This document shows positions 24,671 to 31,957 of a stretch of 64,000 nucleotides of DNA, piece by piece. The notes under the pieces are model-generated. The model was not told the DNA's origin. It searched no databases and saw only the letters and a program-made list of their open reading frames with translations. The stretch's first letter is position 1. Each line of letters begins with the position of its first letter. The stretch lies in assembly GCF_004364585.1 (NCBI RefSeq), contig NZ_SOAN01000001.1, positions 248,001-312,000 on the forward strand. The letters are read 5' to 3'. The stretch is from Nesterenkonia aurantiaca (GTDB lineage Bacteria; Actinomycetota; Actinomycetes; Actinomycetales; Micrococcaceae). Made by a program: the position numbers and the translations under genes.

Positions 24671-26665
24671 TCACCGAACTCCGCGCAGGTCCAGGGTCAG
24701 CTCGCTCTGCGCGCCGGCCTCGAGCGTGACCGGGATGCCCCAGTCCTGCTGATAGAGGTGGCAGGCGGCATGCATCGGGATCTCTTCTCCGGGTGCACCA
24801 TCGCAGGCCGCAGCCCGGGCCGTGATGTGCAGGACGCCCTCGGTGACCTCCGGGTTCAGCCGCAGCGTGCGGCGCAGCCCCTCGGAGTTCCCGGCGCCCT
24901 CGATCAGCAGATGCTCCGGGGAGGAGGAGACCTTCAGCTGGGTGGGGTCACCCCAACGGTCATCGAGCTTCTGACCTGTGGGAGCGGAGAAGCCGATGGA
25001 CAGCGAGAACTCCCCCGGTGCCACCGCGGTGGCCGGGCGCTGGCTCTGCGCGGCGCCCTCATCCACGGTGAGGTACTCCTGGGGCACCGCGATGCGGACC
25101 AGCTCGTGGGCGTTGGTCTCCACCACCAGCAGGCTGGTGCCGTCGGCGTCGAGCAGCACGTCGGAGGGCTCCTTGAGTCCGCGTGCCACGGTGGAGACGC
25201 TGGCGGCCACGGTGGTGCCGTCCGCGGCCAGGTGCTCGCCGCGGTAGCGCCGGATTGCGCCGTTATAGGTGTCGGCCAGCAGCACCGAACCGTCCGGCAG
25301 TGCGGTCACCCCGAGAGGGTGCTGCAGCCGGGCCTGCTCGGGGGCGCCGTCGCGGAACCCGAAGTCGAAGAGCCCCTCGCCGATGAGCGTCTCCACGGCC
25401 GGGGCCGCTGCCTCGTCCTTGGCAGCTGCGGCGCTCGCGCCGGTGCGCAGCACACGCAGCGAGGAGGTCTCGGAGTCGGCGATCCAGAGGTCCCCGGCGG
25501 CGTCCTCGGTGAGTCCGGAGGTCTGGGCGAACCAGGCCTGATCGGCGTCGCCGTCGAGCAGGCCCTCGAGCCCGGTGCCGGCGAAGATCGAGAGCTCCCC
25601 GGTGACCGGGTCGAAGGTGAAGATCTGATGCGTCCCGGCCATGGCGATGACCACCAGGCCCAGGGTCTCGGACCACAGCACGTCCCAGGGCGAGGACAGC
25701 GAGACGTGGCGCGGGTCGGTGCCCAGGCTGCCGGACTCCACGGCGCCGGTCCGGGCGCGCTCGGCGTCGAGCAGCCGCTGCACGCCGTTGCCGGCCAGAG
25801 TGGTGACCTCTCCGGTCTCGGCGTTGATCCCGCGCAGCCGGTGGTTGACCGTATCGGCGACCACGATGTCGTAGCCGACCTGCTGGGCCAGCTCCGCGGG
25901 AAGCACGGTCAGTCCCTGCGGCTCGTTGAACCGGGCGGAGTCCGGGTCGCCGTCGTGATGACCCTTCTGCAGGTCCTCTCCCCCGCCCCAGGACCGGACC
26001 ACGGTCGCCAGGTCCGAGTCGAGCTCCACGATCCGGTGATGACCGGTGTCAGAGACCAGGAAGTGACCTTGCGCGGCCTGGGATCCCCCCAGGTCGCGGG
26101 CGACCGGGATGGCCTTGCCCGGGAAGCGCAGGGTGCGCGAGACCGGCTCGGGCGGCACATACGGGCCGTCGCCGCGGTGCAGCGTTCCTTTGGCCTCGTG
26201 CTCGGTGACCAGCTCCTCGACCAGTGAGGTCAGCCCGGCCACGTGGCCCTCGCCGGCGAGGTTCGCGGCGATGTAGCCCTCCGGGTCGATGACCACCAGG
26301 GTCGGCCAGGCGCGCGCCGAGTAGGCCTGCCAGGTCACCAGGTTCGGATCATCCAGGACCGGGTGGGCGATCTCGTAGCGCTCGACGGCGGCGGCGAGCG
26401 CGTCGGGATCGGCTTCGTGCTCGAACTTCGGCGAATGCACGCCCACGGTGACCAGGACGTCGCTGAAGCGCTGCTCCAGCGGGCGCAGCTCGTCGAGCAC
26501 ATGCAGGCAGTTGATGCAGCAGAAGGTCCAGAAGTCCAGAATGACGATCTTCCCGCGCAGATCCTGCAGCGAGACGTCCTTGCCGCCGGTGTTCAGCCAG
26601 CCCCGCCCCAGGAGCTCGGAGGCGCGCACCCGCTCGGCACGGCGAATCGTCTCGGTCTGCGTCAT
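24671..26665 (-). CDS. NHL-repeat protein with N-terminal thioredoxin-like domain
   Basis: 664 residues from ATG 26665 with GGGAG upstream. The first 170 residues form a thioredoxin/TlpA-like domain: GKDVSLQDLRGKIVILDFWT, the redox motif CCINCLHVLDELRPLE and WPTLVVIDPEGYIAANL. Residues about 190-560 are a beta-propeller of NHL repeats (FLVSDTGHHRIVELD, ARFNEPQGLTVLP, IVVADTVNHRLRGI, LLADTYNGAIRRYRGEH). The architecture equals eukaryotic NHLRC2 and a bacterial family of unknown function. No signal peptide is seen, so it is probably cytoplasmic. A role in thiol redox chemistry is inferred from CxxC. Confidence 0.85.
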   Translation of the reverse strand: MTQTETIRRAERVRASELLGRGWLNTGGKDVSLQDLRGKIVILDFWTFCCINCLHVLDELRPLEQRFSDVLVTVGVHSPKFEHEADPDALAAAVERYEIAHPVLDDPNLVTWQAYSARAWPTLVVIDPEGYIAANLAGEGHVAGLTSLVEELVTEHEAKGTLHRGDGPYVPPEPVSRTLRFPGKAIPVARDLGGSQAAQGHFLVSDTGHHRIVELDSDLATVVRSWGGGEDLQKGHHDGDPDSARFNEPQGLTVLPAELAQQVGYDIVVADTVNHRLRGINAETGEVTTLAGNGVQRLLDAERARTGAVESGSLGTDPRHVSLSSPWDVLWSETLGLVVIAMAGTHQIFTFDPVTGELSIFAGTGLEGLLDGDADQAWFAQTSGLTEDAAGDLWIADSETSSLRVLRTGASAAAAKDEAAAPAVETLIGEGLFDFGFRDGAPEQARLQHPLGVTALPDGSVLLADTYNGAIRRYRGEHLAADGTTVAASVSTVARGLKEPSDVLLDADGTSLLVVETNAHELVRIAVPQEYLTVDEGAAQSQRPATAVAPGEFSLSIGFSAPTGQKLDDRWGDPTQLKVSSSPEHLLIEGAGNSEGLRRTLRLNPEVTEGVLHITARAAACDGAPGEEIPMHAACHLYQQDWGIPVTLEAGAQSELTLDLRGVR

Positions 26666-26692
26666 GCGGGATCTCCCTTGAGTCGTGCCTGG

Positions 26693-27562
26693 CTATTCTG
26701 CGGTCTCCAGCGCGGCGGAGGCTTCCGCGGCGATGGCCTCGGCGATGGAGGTGAACTCCGCCGAGCCAGCCGCCTCACCCCCGGTGAAGGAGACCATGAT
26801 GATGTCATCATCCACCTGCGTGAACAGGATCTGGGCGTGAGTTGTTCCATCATCGCCGCTGCGCTGCCAGGAGTACGCCACGGTGTTCTCCGCCTGCTCG
26901 GCAGGGACCTCTGCCTGCTCCTGCAGGTCCGGCTCCTCGATGCGCAGCACGTAGTCGAGCCCGTCCAGGGTGAACTCGGTGTCCTGACAAGACTCGAGCA
27001 GCTCCGCGACGTTCTCCAGATGCTCGGCCACCCGCTCCCGGTCGGCCTCCCCGTCCAGCGTGGCCAGCTCGATGGATCCGACCCCGGAGAAGCTCTCGGC
27101 GAAGTAGTCCGCGCGCACGCTCTCCTCACCGAGCAGCAGCGGGGAGAAGTCGACCGCCGCCAGCGGCTGCGCGCAGGACTCGGGACTCACCTCCACCTCC
27201 GGGTCCTCCCCGGCCAGGGAGTTCTCCTCGAGCAGCTCTCGATAGGATGCGGCGACCTCGTCAGAGACGAATCCCTGTTCGGCGAAGCCGAAGCTCGCGG
27301 CGCGCTGCGCCCCCTGCGCGGCGGCACCGATCAGCCGGTCCGGGGCACTCAGATCCGCGGCACCCGCGGCCCCCGCGCCGTCGCCGGTTCCGTCGCCCGC
27401 TCCCTCGCCCTCGGCGTCCGGGTCGCTCTCACCCTGGCCGACCCCGGCGTGGTCGGCGTCATCCGGCGCCGCCTCCTGCGGATCTGCCCCGCAGGCGCCC
27501 AGCAGAAGCACCGCGATGAGCCCGGCGCCGGTCACGGGCAGCCGAAGCCTCGATGATGTCAT
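26693..27562 (-). CDS. Lipoprotein of unknown function
   Basis: 289 residues. Lipobox LLGAC (Cys about 24), then an 80-residue Asp/Gly/Ala-rich, very acidic linker, then a globular part with CAQPLAAVDFSPLLL, SGVGSIELATL, CQDTEFTLDGLDYVLRI and HAQILFTQVDDDIIMVSF. It resembles in outline the actinobacterial surface sensor-type lipoproteins but I cannot name the family. The ATG overlaps the stop of the CopD-CtaG gene (ATGA), so the two are co-translated and may act together at the outer membrane face. Confidence 0.7.
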   Translation of the reverse strand: MTSSRLRLPVTGAGLIAVLLLGACGADPQEAAPDDADHAGVGQGESDPDAEGEGAGDGTGDGAGAAGAADLSAPDRLIGAAAQGAQRAASFGFAEQGFVSDEVAASYRELLEENSLAGEDPEVEVSPESCAQPLAAVDFSPLLLGEESVRADYFAESFSGVGSIELATLDGEADRERVAEHLENVAELLESCQDTEFTLDGLDYVLRIEEPDLQEQAEVPAEQAENTVAYSWQRSGDDGTTHAQILFTQVDDDIIMVSFTGGEAAGSAEFTSIAEAIAAEASAALETAE

Positions 27563-29703
27563 CGTGGTCCGTCCCGTTCCGCCATCTCAGCAAACATGTC
27601 GTTGTAGTCGTTGAGCTCCGCATCCCCGGTGCGGTCAGCCTCGCGGTCCAGCCGCTTGGTCTCTCGCTTGTCCTCACGGGACCAGATGACCCCGGCGACG
27701 AAGGACATCAGGATCGCCGGGATCTCGCCCAGCGCCCACATCAGCTCGCCGCCGCTGCGCTGATCCTCCAGCGCGGTGAATCCCCAGTCATAGCCCATGT
27801 TTCCGAACCAGGCGGCCTGGATCAGCTGATCCGAGCTGGTCATCGCCACGGCCAGGAAGGCGTGGAACACCATGGTGGCCAGAAGGATGATCAGCCGCAT
27901 CGGGTGCGCGGGCCGGGCCGGCAGCGGATCCTGCCCGATCAGCACCAGCGCAAAGATGTATCCGGTGGCCAGGAAGTGGAAGATCATCAGCTCATGACCC
28001 ACGTGGAACTCCAGCACGAGTCCGAAGATCGGGGTGTAGTAGAAGATCAGCAGCGAGCCGGCGAAGTTCACCGCCGCGACGATCGGGTTGGTGACGATCT
28101 TAGAGAAGCGGGAGTGCACCAGCCAGAGGATCCATTCGCGCGGGCCGCGGGTACCGTCGGTGCGCACATCCAGCGCGCGCAGCGCCAGCGTCACCGGGGA
28201 GCCCATCACCATGAAGATCGGAGCGACCATGGTCAGGGTCATGTGCTGGATCATGTGTCCGGAGAACAGCACCATCCCGTAGACCGCTGGACCGCCGGAG
28301 GTGACCCAGAGCAGAACCAGCAGCCCGAAGAGCCAGCTGGCCGCGCGCAGCAGCGACCAGGAGTCCCCGCGCCGGCGCATCCGCAGCATCGCGAGCACGT
28401 ACCAGGCGGCCAGGAAGACGACGATCGCGACCCACAGCCAGTCCGGGCGCCAGAGGGTCAGCCAGAGAGTCCCGCTGGGCTCAGGCGGCAGGTCATAGCC
28501 GGTGAGCAGCCGGGCCGGGGTGGCGTCCGGGGGAAGGTCCTGGGGCACCGGCGGGGCGGTGCGGCCCAGGATCGCGCTGACCCCGATGACCGCAGCCATG
28601 ATCGCGACCTCCACCAGGATCAGCTGGAAGAGCAGCCCCGCAGGACGCGCGCCGCTGCTCAACCGGGGAATGATCCAGGACCGGTGCATCCACCCGATGG
28701 CCGCAAGGGCCAGGGTGGCCAGCAGCTTCGCGGAGATCATCAGGCCATAGCTGGTGGAGGTGAGCTGCCCCAGCATCTCGATGCGCAGGCTCGCGTTGAT
28801 GACCCCGGAGGCAGCCACGGTGAGCAGCGCCAGCCCGGCCAGGGCCGAGTAGCGCCGGAGCAGCGTCTCGGTCATGCCGGGCGCCTGCTTCGGACCCCTG
28901 CGCTGCGCCTCGGAGTCGCCTCCGGCGCCGGGTCGCTGCGGGTCCGCGGCGTCGGGGCTCAGCGCCGGGCCGAGCAGCGCCAAGACCACCAGACCACCGA
29001 CCCAGATCACGACGCCGAGCAGGTGCAGTCCCAGCGAGTTGACCGCCGCGTAGTGGTCATCGCCGGAGGCGGAGTGCCCGACCAACGCCATCGGCAGGAT
29101 CGAGGTGAGTCCGAGCACCGCGATGAAGAACAGCCCGCCCGGTGCGCGCACGGCGGTGACCAGGGTGGTGAAGACGGCGGCGATCAGCACCACCGCGGCC
29201 CAGGCCTGTCCGGTGGCGATGGACTGCACGTAGCCGAAGAATCCGGCGGCGAAGGAGTCCGAGGCGGAGAGCTCGAGTCCGGAGAGCGAGGAGAAGCTCA
29301 GCACCAGCACGGCCACGGCCGCCACCGTCCAGACCACGCCGGCCAGTCCGGCGATCTGCAGGGTCCGGGTGAAGAGCGGATGTTCCGCGGCGGGAGACTG
29401 GTCGTCCTGCAGCTTCTTGCGGCGCCGCGGACCGGCCTGGGGCGGCACCGCGACGGCGGCCAGGATGACCGCGGCGATCGCGGTGGCCATGGCGAGGTGG
29501 TGGACGAACCGGGCGATAGGCAGCCCCCACCGGGTCAGCGCACCGGGGTCCGAGAGTTCACCGGGGTCATTGACGCCGCTGAGCACGCCCGTGACGATCA
29601 GGGCCAGCAGGCCCGCACAGAGCGCCGCCGCGGTCAGTGACAGCGGAGCGGTCCAGAAGCGATCCGGCGTCTGGCGCTGGAGCGTGGGCGCGGAGCTGCT
29701 CAC
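27559..29703 (-). CDS. Fused CopD-like / CtaG (cytochrome c oxidase assembly) membrane protein
   Basis: 714 residues from GTG 29703. Two membrane modules: residues about 10-350 correspond to a CopD-like copper import domain (eight or so helices, including GHSASGDDHYAAVNSLGLHLLGVVIWVGGLVVL with conserved His), and residues about 400-690 to a caa3-type CtaG domain (WYVLAMLRMRRRGDSWSLL, MVLFSGHMIQHMTLTMVAPIFMVMGSPV, GHELMIFHFLATGYIFALVLIGQDP). CtaG helps insert CuB into cytochrome oxidase, so copper delivery is the likely role. It is coupled by GTGA overlap to the small membrane protein upstream and by ATGA to the lipoprotein downstream. A palindrome at 30012-30028 may control the operon. Confidence 0.9.
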   Translation of the reverse strand: MSSSAPTLQRQTPDRFWTAPLSLTAAALCAGLLALIVTGVLSGVNDPGELSDPGALTRWGLPIARFVHHLAMATAIAAVILAAVAVPPQAGPRRRKKLQDDQSPAAEHPLFTRTLQIAGLAGVVWTVAAVAVLVLSFSSLSGLELSASDSFAAGFFGYVQSIATGQAWAAVVLIAAVFTTLVTAVRAPGGLFFIAVLGLTSILPMALVGHSASGDDHYAAVNSLGLHLLGVVIWVGGLVVLALLGPALSPDAADPQRPGAGGDSEAQRRGPKQAPGMTETLLRRYSALAGLALLTVAASGVINASLRIEMLGQLTSTSYGLMISAKLLATLALAAIGWMHRSWIIPRLSSGARPAGLLFQLILVEVAIMAAVIGVSAILGRTAPPVPQDLPPDATPARLLTGYDLPPEPSGTLWLTLWRPDWLWVAIVVFLAAWYVLAMLRMRRRGDSWSLLRAASWLFGLLVLLWVTSGGPAVYGMVLFSGHMIQHMTLTMVAPIFMVMGSPVTLALRALDVRTDGTRGPREWILWLVHSRFSKIVTNPIVAAVNFAGSLLIFYYTPIFGLVLEFHVGHELMIFHFLATGYIFALVLIGQDPLPARPAHPMRLIILLATMVFHAFLAVAMTSSDQLIQAAWFGNMGYDWGFTALEDQRSGGELMWALGEIPAILMSFVAGVIWSREDKRETKRLDREADRTGDAELNDYNDMFAEMAERDGPR

Positions 29704-29963
29704 GCGCCGTCGTCCCGTCGTGGGTCTGGATCCTGCCGAGGGTCCTGCCGGGGGTTTTTCCGGGGAGCCTTCCGGGGGCCGTCCGTCTCAGTGCCCTGCT
29801 GGGACTGCTCCTGCCAGCGTGCCGAGTCCTGCATCTTGCGTCGGGCCAGCACGATGACCAGCACGAGCAGGAGCAGGCTGCCGATGCCGAAGACCAGCGG
29901 TGCCCAGTCGGGCAGCTCGGGCGCGGCAGGTGCGGCCGCGGTGAATGCGAGTGGGACTGTCAT
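29700..29963 (-). CDS. Small single-span membrane protein, operon partner of the CopD-CtaG protein
   Basis: 87 residues from ATG 29963 (MTVPLAFTAAAPAAPELPDW); the frame is open further upstream but the ATG gives a sensible N-terminus. One clear membrane helix (LVFGIGSLLLLVLVIVLARR, about residues 24-43) is followed by a charged tail rich in Arg, Asp, Gln and Pro. No known domain. The stop overlaps the CopD-CtaG start. Perhaps an assembly or stability partner. Confidence 0.65.
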   Translation of the reverse strand: MTVPLAFTAAAPAAPELPDWAPLVFGIGSLLLLVLVIVLARRKMQDSARWQEQSQQGTETDGPRKAPRKNPRQDPRQDPDPRRDDGA

Positions 29964-30011
29964 GGCGGGGCTGCACCTTCCTTGGGCCTTCGGGGCTTGG
30001 GCGTGAAACGA

Positions 30012-30028
30012 TTCTACGCCGCGTAGAA
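30012..30028. promoter_or_regulatory. Palindromic operator candidate (BlaI/CopY-like) before the CtaG operon
   Basis: TTCTACGC-C-GCGTAGAA is a perfect 17-bp palindrome, 49 bp upstream of the first gene start of the copper-related operon. The CTACG half-site style recalls BlaI/CopY-type winged-helix regulators; in actinobacteria such regulators are sometimes linked to CtaG genes. Regulator assignment is a guess. Confidence 0.45.
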
Positions 30029-30040
30029 GACCCGGCGCAG

Positions 30041-30088
30041 ACGACGTCGGCCCCTCGCCCGCGTCTTGGGGCGAGGGGCCGACGTCGT
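30041..30088. terminator. Strong terminator downstream of hup
   Basis: A perfect 20-bp inverted repeat (arms 30041-30060 and 30069-30088) with an 8-nt loop. It lies 50 bp downstream of the hup stop on the minus strand and just upstream of the CtaG operon promoter region, insulating the two. Confidence 0.85.
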
Positions 30089-30138
30089 CAGCTGGGCCGC
30101 GACGGCTCCGTGTCACACGGTGCCGCGGCTCATCAGGC

Positions 30139-30423
30139 TCATTTGCCGGTGGCAGCGGCCTTCAGCTTGGAACCGGCGGAGAGCTTCACGGAGTAGCCCT
30201 CCGGGATCTGGATGGTCTCACCGGTCTGCGGGTTGCGTCCGGTGCGGGCGGCGCGCTTGGTGCGCTCCACGGCCAGCCAACCGGGAATGGTGACCTTCTC
30301 GCCCTTGGAAACCTGCTCGGTGAAGACCTCGAAGACTGAATCCAGCACGCCGTTGACGGCGGCCTGGGAATTTCCGGACTTCTCTGCGACTGCTGCGACG
30401 AGCTCGCTGCGGTTCAGTGCCAT
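30139..30423 (-). CDS. hup: HU-family DNA-binding protein
   Basis: Histone-like nucleoid protein. 94 residues from ATG 30423 (MALNRSELVAAVAEKSG) with a perfect AGGAGG 7 nt upstream; the frame is open to 30519 but that extension lacks a ribosome site and homology. Typical segments: VFEVFTEQVSKGEKVTIPGWLAVERTKRAARTGRNPQTGE and IPEGYSVKLSAGSKLKAAA. The short actinobacterial form, without the Lys/Ala-rich tail of the mycobacterial protein. Confidence 0.95.
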   Translation of the reverse strand: MALNRSELVAAVAEKSGNSQAAVNGVLDSVFEVFTEQVSKGEKVTIPGWLAVERTKRAARTGRNPQTGETIQIPEGYSVKLSAGSKLKAAATGK

Positions 30424-30673
30424 GTGTTTGTCCTCCTGGACGTATTCGGTGGCAGTCCCCGGCATGACCTGCACGGTGTGTGCTGCCGGCGCGATGTTCT
30501 GCGTCGACGGAGCGGTCATGCCGCGTGGGGCTTTCAGAACGGCAACTTACCACGCAGGCACTGCGGAACCAGCATGGAACCGCGTGATCCTGGGCCAGAA
30601 CGCCGCATTTCCCGTTGCGCGAACCCTCCGGAGGACCATTTGAACGGGTGATATGAACAATAGGCCGTCGAAC

Positions 30674-30785
30674 AAAAAACCACCCGCGGGAGGGCTGATG
30701 CTGTTCCTCCAGGGGGTGAGGAACAGCAGCCTCCGCGCGGGTGGCGGTCTTTGTGAAGCTCGACCGTGGGAACGCTCGAGCTTCG
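30674..30785 (-). ncRNA. Candidate small RNA between rpsN and hup
   Basis: A predicted minus-strand transcript of about 110 nt. The -35-like TTGTCC (30813-30818) and -10-like TAGATT (30791-30796), spaced 16 bp, would start transcription near 30785. The 5' end then forms GAAGCTCGA...TCGAGCTTC (30755-30784) with a C-rich loop. After a 10-nt linker comes a rod-like stem of about 26 bp with small bulges (30680-30744) whose loop reads ACCCCCTG, followed directly by T6 (30674-30679). A self-contained promoter, 5' hairpin and U-tract terminator are the standard architecture of a bacterial sRNA. The C-rich loops recall actinobacterial 6C RNA, but the loops are too short in C for a clear match. No ORF with a ribosome site is inside. 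Confidence 0.5.
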
Positions 30786-30790
30786 GGTCC

Positions 30791-30818
30791 AATCTACAGC
30801 AGAATGTGTATTGGACAA
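30791..30818 (-). promoter_or_regulatory. Promoter of the candidate small RNA
   Basis: TTGTCC-N16-TAGATT on the minus strand, each hexamer matching 4 of 6 consensus positions. GTCCAAT (30787-30793) and ATTGGAC (30810-30816) form a dyad across it that could bind a regulator. Confidence 0.4.
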
Positions 30819-30821
30819 CCA

Positions 30822-30861
30822 CTGACGGGGTGGGTCACTCGGAAGTGACCCACCCCGTCAG
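30822..30861 (-). terminator. Terminator of the rpmB-rpmG-rpsN operon
   Basis: A perfect 18-bp inverted repeat (arms 30822-30839 and 30844-30861) with tetraloop, starting 28 bp after the rpsN stop. Confidence 0.88.
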
Positions 30862-30888
30862 CGAGGATTCCGCTTCAGCCTCGGCTGA

Positions 30889-31194
30889 TCACCAGGAAGA
30901 CTTGGTGATGCCGGGAAGCTCACCCTTGTGAGCCATGTCGCGGAAACGGATGCGCGAGATGCCGAACTTCTGGAAGGTGCCGCGAGGGCGACCATCGATG
31001 GAGTCCCGGTTGCGCACGCGGATCGGGGAAGCATCGCGGGGAAGCTTCTGCAGACCCACGCGAGCTGCCTCACGGTCCTCGTCCGAGGCGTTGGGATCAA
31101 CGAGGGTCTTCTTGAGCTGCAGACGCTTCTCGGCGTAGCGCTCAACGATGACCTTGCGCTGTTCGTTCTTTGCGATCTTGGATTTCTTGGCCAT
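30889..31194 (-). CDS. rpsN: 30S ribosomal protein S14, zinc-independent form
   Basis: 101 residues, [20 protein letters not shown]. The long S14 type without the CxxC...CxxC zinc ribbon of the 61-residue form. The conserved C-terminus is [32 protein letters not shown]. It starts 2 bp after the rpmG stop and belongs to a compact rpmB-rpmG-rpsN operon that in other actinobacteria encodes zinc-sparing paralogues. Confidence 0.97.
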   Translation of the reverse strand: MAKKSKIAKNEQRKVIVERYAEKRLQLKKTLVDPNASDEDREAARVGLQKLPRDASPIRVRNRDSIDGRPRGTFQKFGISRIRFRDMAHKGELPGITKSSW

Positions 31195-31196
31195 GA

Positions 31197-31364
31197 TCAG
31201 CGCTCCTCTCGGAAGTCGACGTGCTTGCGAACGACCGGATCGTACTTCTTGAGCACGATGCGGTCGGGGTTGTTGCGGCGGTTCTTACGGGTCACGTAGG
31301 TGAACCCGGTGCCTGCCGTCGACTTCAGCTTGATGATGGGACGTACGTCCTTGTCCTTGGCCAT
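31197..31364 (-). CDS. rpmG: 50S ribosomal protein L33, zinc-independent form
   Basis: 55 residues from ATG 31364: [20 protein letters not shown], then [20 protein letters not shown] and ending FREER. No cysteines, so the C-minus type. Its start codon shares one base with the rpmB stop (TAATG), and GAGAAGC upstream inside rpmB is the ribosome site. Confidence 0.96.
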   Translation of the reverse strand: MAKDKDVRPIIKLKSTAGTGFTYVTRKNRRNNPDRIVLKKYDPVVRKHVDFREER

Positions 31365-31600
31365 TAGAGCTTCTCACCCTTCTCGATCAGCTCGGCAACG
31401 ACAACGTCGATGCCGCGGACGTCGATGGTCTTGATGCCCTTGACGGACAAGGTCAGCGTCACATTGCGTCCCAATGAAGGAACCCAGTAGCGCTTCTTCT
31501 GGATGTTCGGGTCGAACCGGCGCTTGGTGCGCCGATGCGAGTGGGAGATCGAGTTGCCGAACTGCGGCCCCACTCCGGTCACCTGGCAACGTGCTGCCAT
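31364..31600 (-). CDS. rpmB: 50S ribosomal protein L28
   Basis: 78 residues from ATG 31600 ([20 protein letters not shown]) with AGGAG 5 nt upstream. Typical L28 [20 protein letters not shown] and [15 protein letters not shown]. One cysteine only, so no zinc ribbon. First gene of the operon. Confidence 0.97.
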   Translation of the reverse strand: MAARCQVTGVGPQFGNSISHSHRRTKRRFDPNIQKKRYWVPSLGRNVTLTLSVKGIKTIDVRGIDVVVAELIEKGEKL

Positions 31601-31957
31601 GATCACTCCTCTTGCGTAAGTACGTGAATGTATACGGGCGGTCCCCGATTCTGGGTCCCGCCACCAGCTATGACACCGTTACTTGCGAGGACGGACCAGG
31701 CTGGGTGAGATCCAACCGAAGTGTCTTCTCATTCGTCCAGCGAAACGCCGGACGGACGGTGGTGCTTGATGTGGTGCACTGGAATCCAGGCTTCACAACC
31801 GCCGCGCTGCTTTCCGGCGCCGATACCCATGCAGCCCCCGCTCCAAGAGGACACGCATGTGCACAGCGCAGCACGGCTTGCGACTGTCTATGCTAGCCGG
31901 GGCGCGGCCATTCGGCAAAGCGGGTGAGCGGCCGGGGTGATCAGCGGCGGTACAGTC
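31601..31957. other. Intergenic region between rpmB and the EamA transporter gene
   Basis: 357 bp with two divergent promoters. Leftward, TATACATT at about 31630-31637 is a good -10 element for rpmB, giving a leader near 25 nt. Rightward, TATGCT at about 31890 may serve the EamA gene. No Zur-like A/T-rich palindrome is visible. Nothing else recognised. Confidence 0.5.

Larger units (their letters stand above)
30424..30888. other. Intergenic region between hup and rpsN
   Basis: 465 bp. From right to left on the minus strand it holds the rpsN terminator (30822-30861), a candidate small-RNA unit (about 30674-30818 with its promoter), and the hup promoter region. An extended -10-like TGGTAAGTT reads leftward at about 30544-30552 and would give a hup leader of about 115 nt. 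No protein gene seen. Confidence 0.6.

Noticed and set aside
24422-26227. 601-codon open frame antisense to the NHL/thioredoxin gene
   Set aside because: Low-complexity His/Gly/Gln/Val-rich translation, no homology, and the opposite strand encodes a clear two-domain protein. High-GC shadow frame.
27553-29640. 695-codon open frame antisense to the CopD-CtaG gene
   Set aside because: His/Gln/Asp/Arg-rich composition typical of antisense frames; the other strand has well-ordered membrane helices and family motifs.
30424-30519. Longer hup start at 30519
   Set aside because: The extension has no homology to HU and no ribosome site, whereas ATG 30423 has a perfect AGGAGG.
31601-31700. Zur box before rpmB
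   Set aside because: No TGAAAATGATTTTCA-like palindrome could be found; the A/T-rich bases present form a -10 element.
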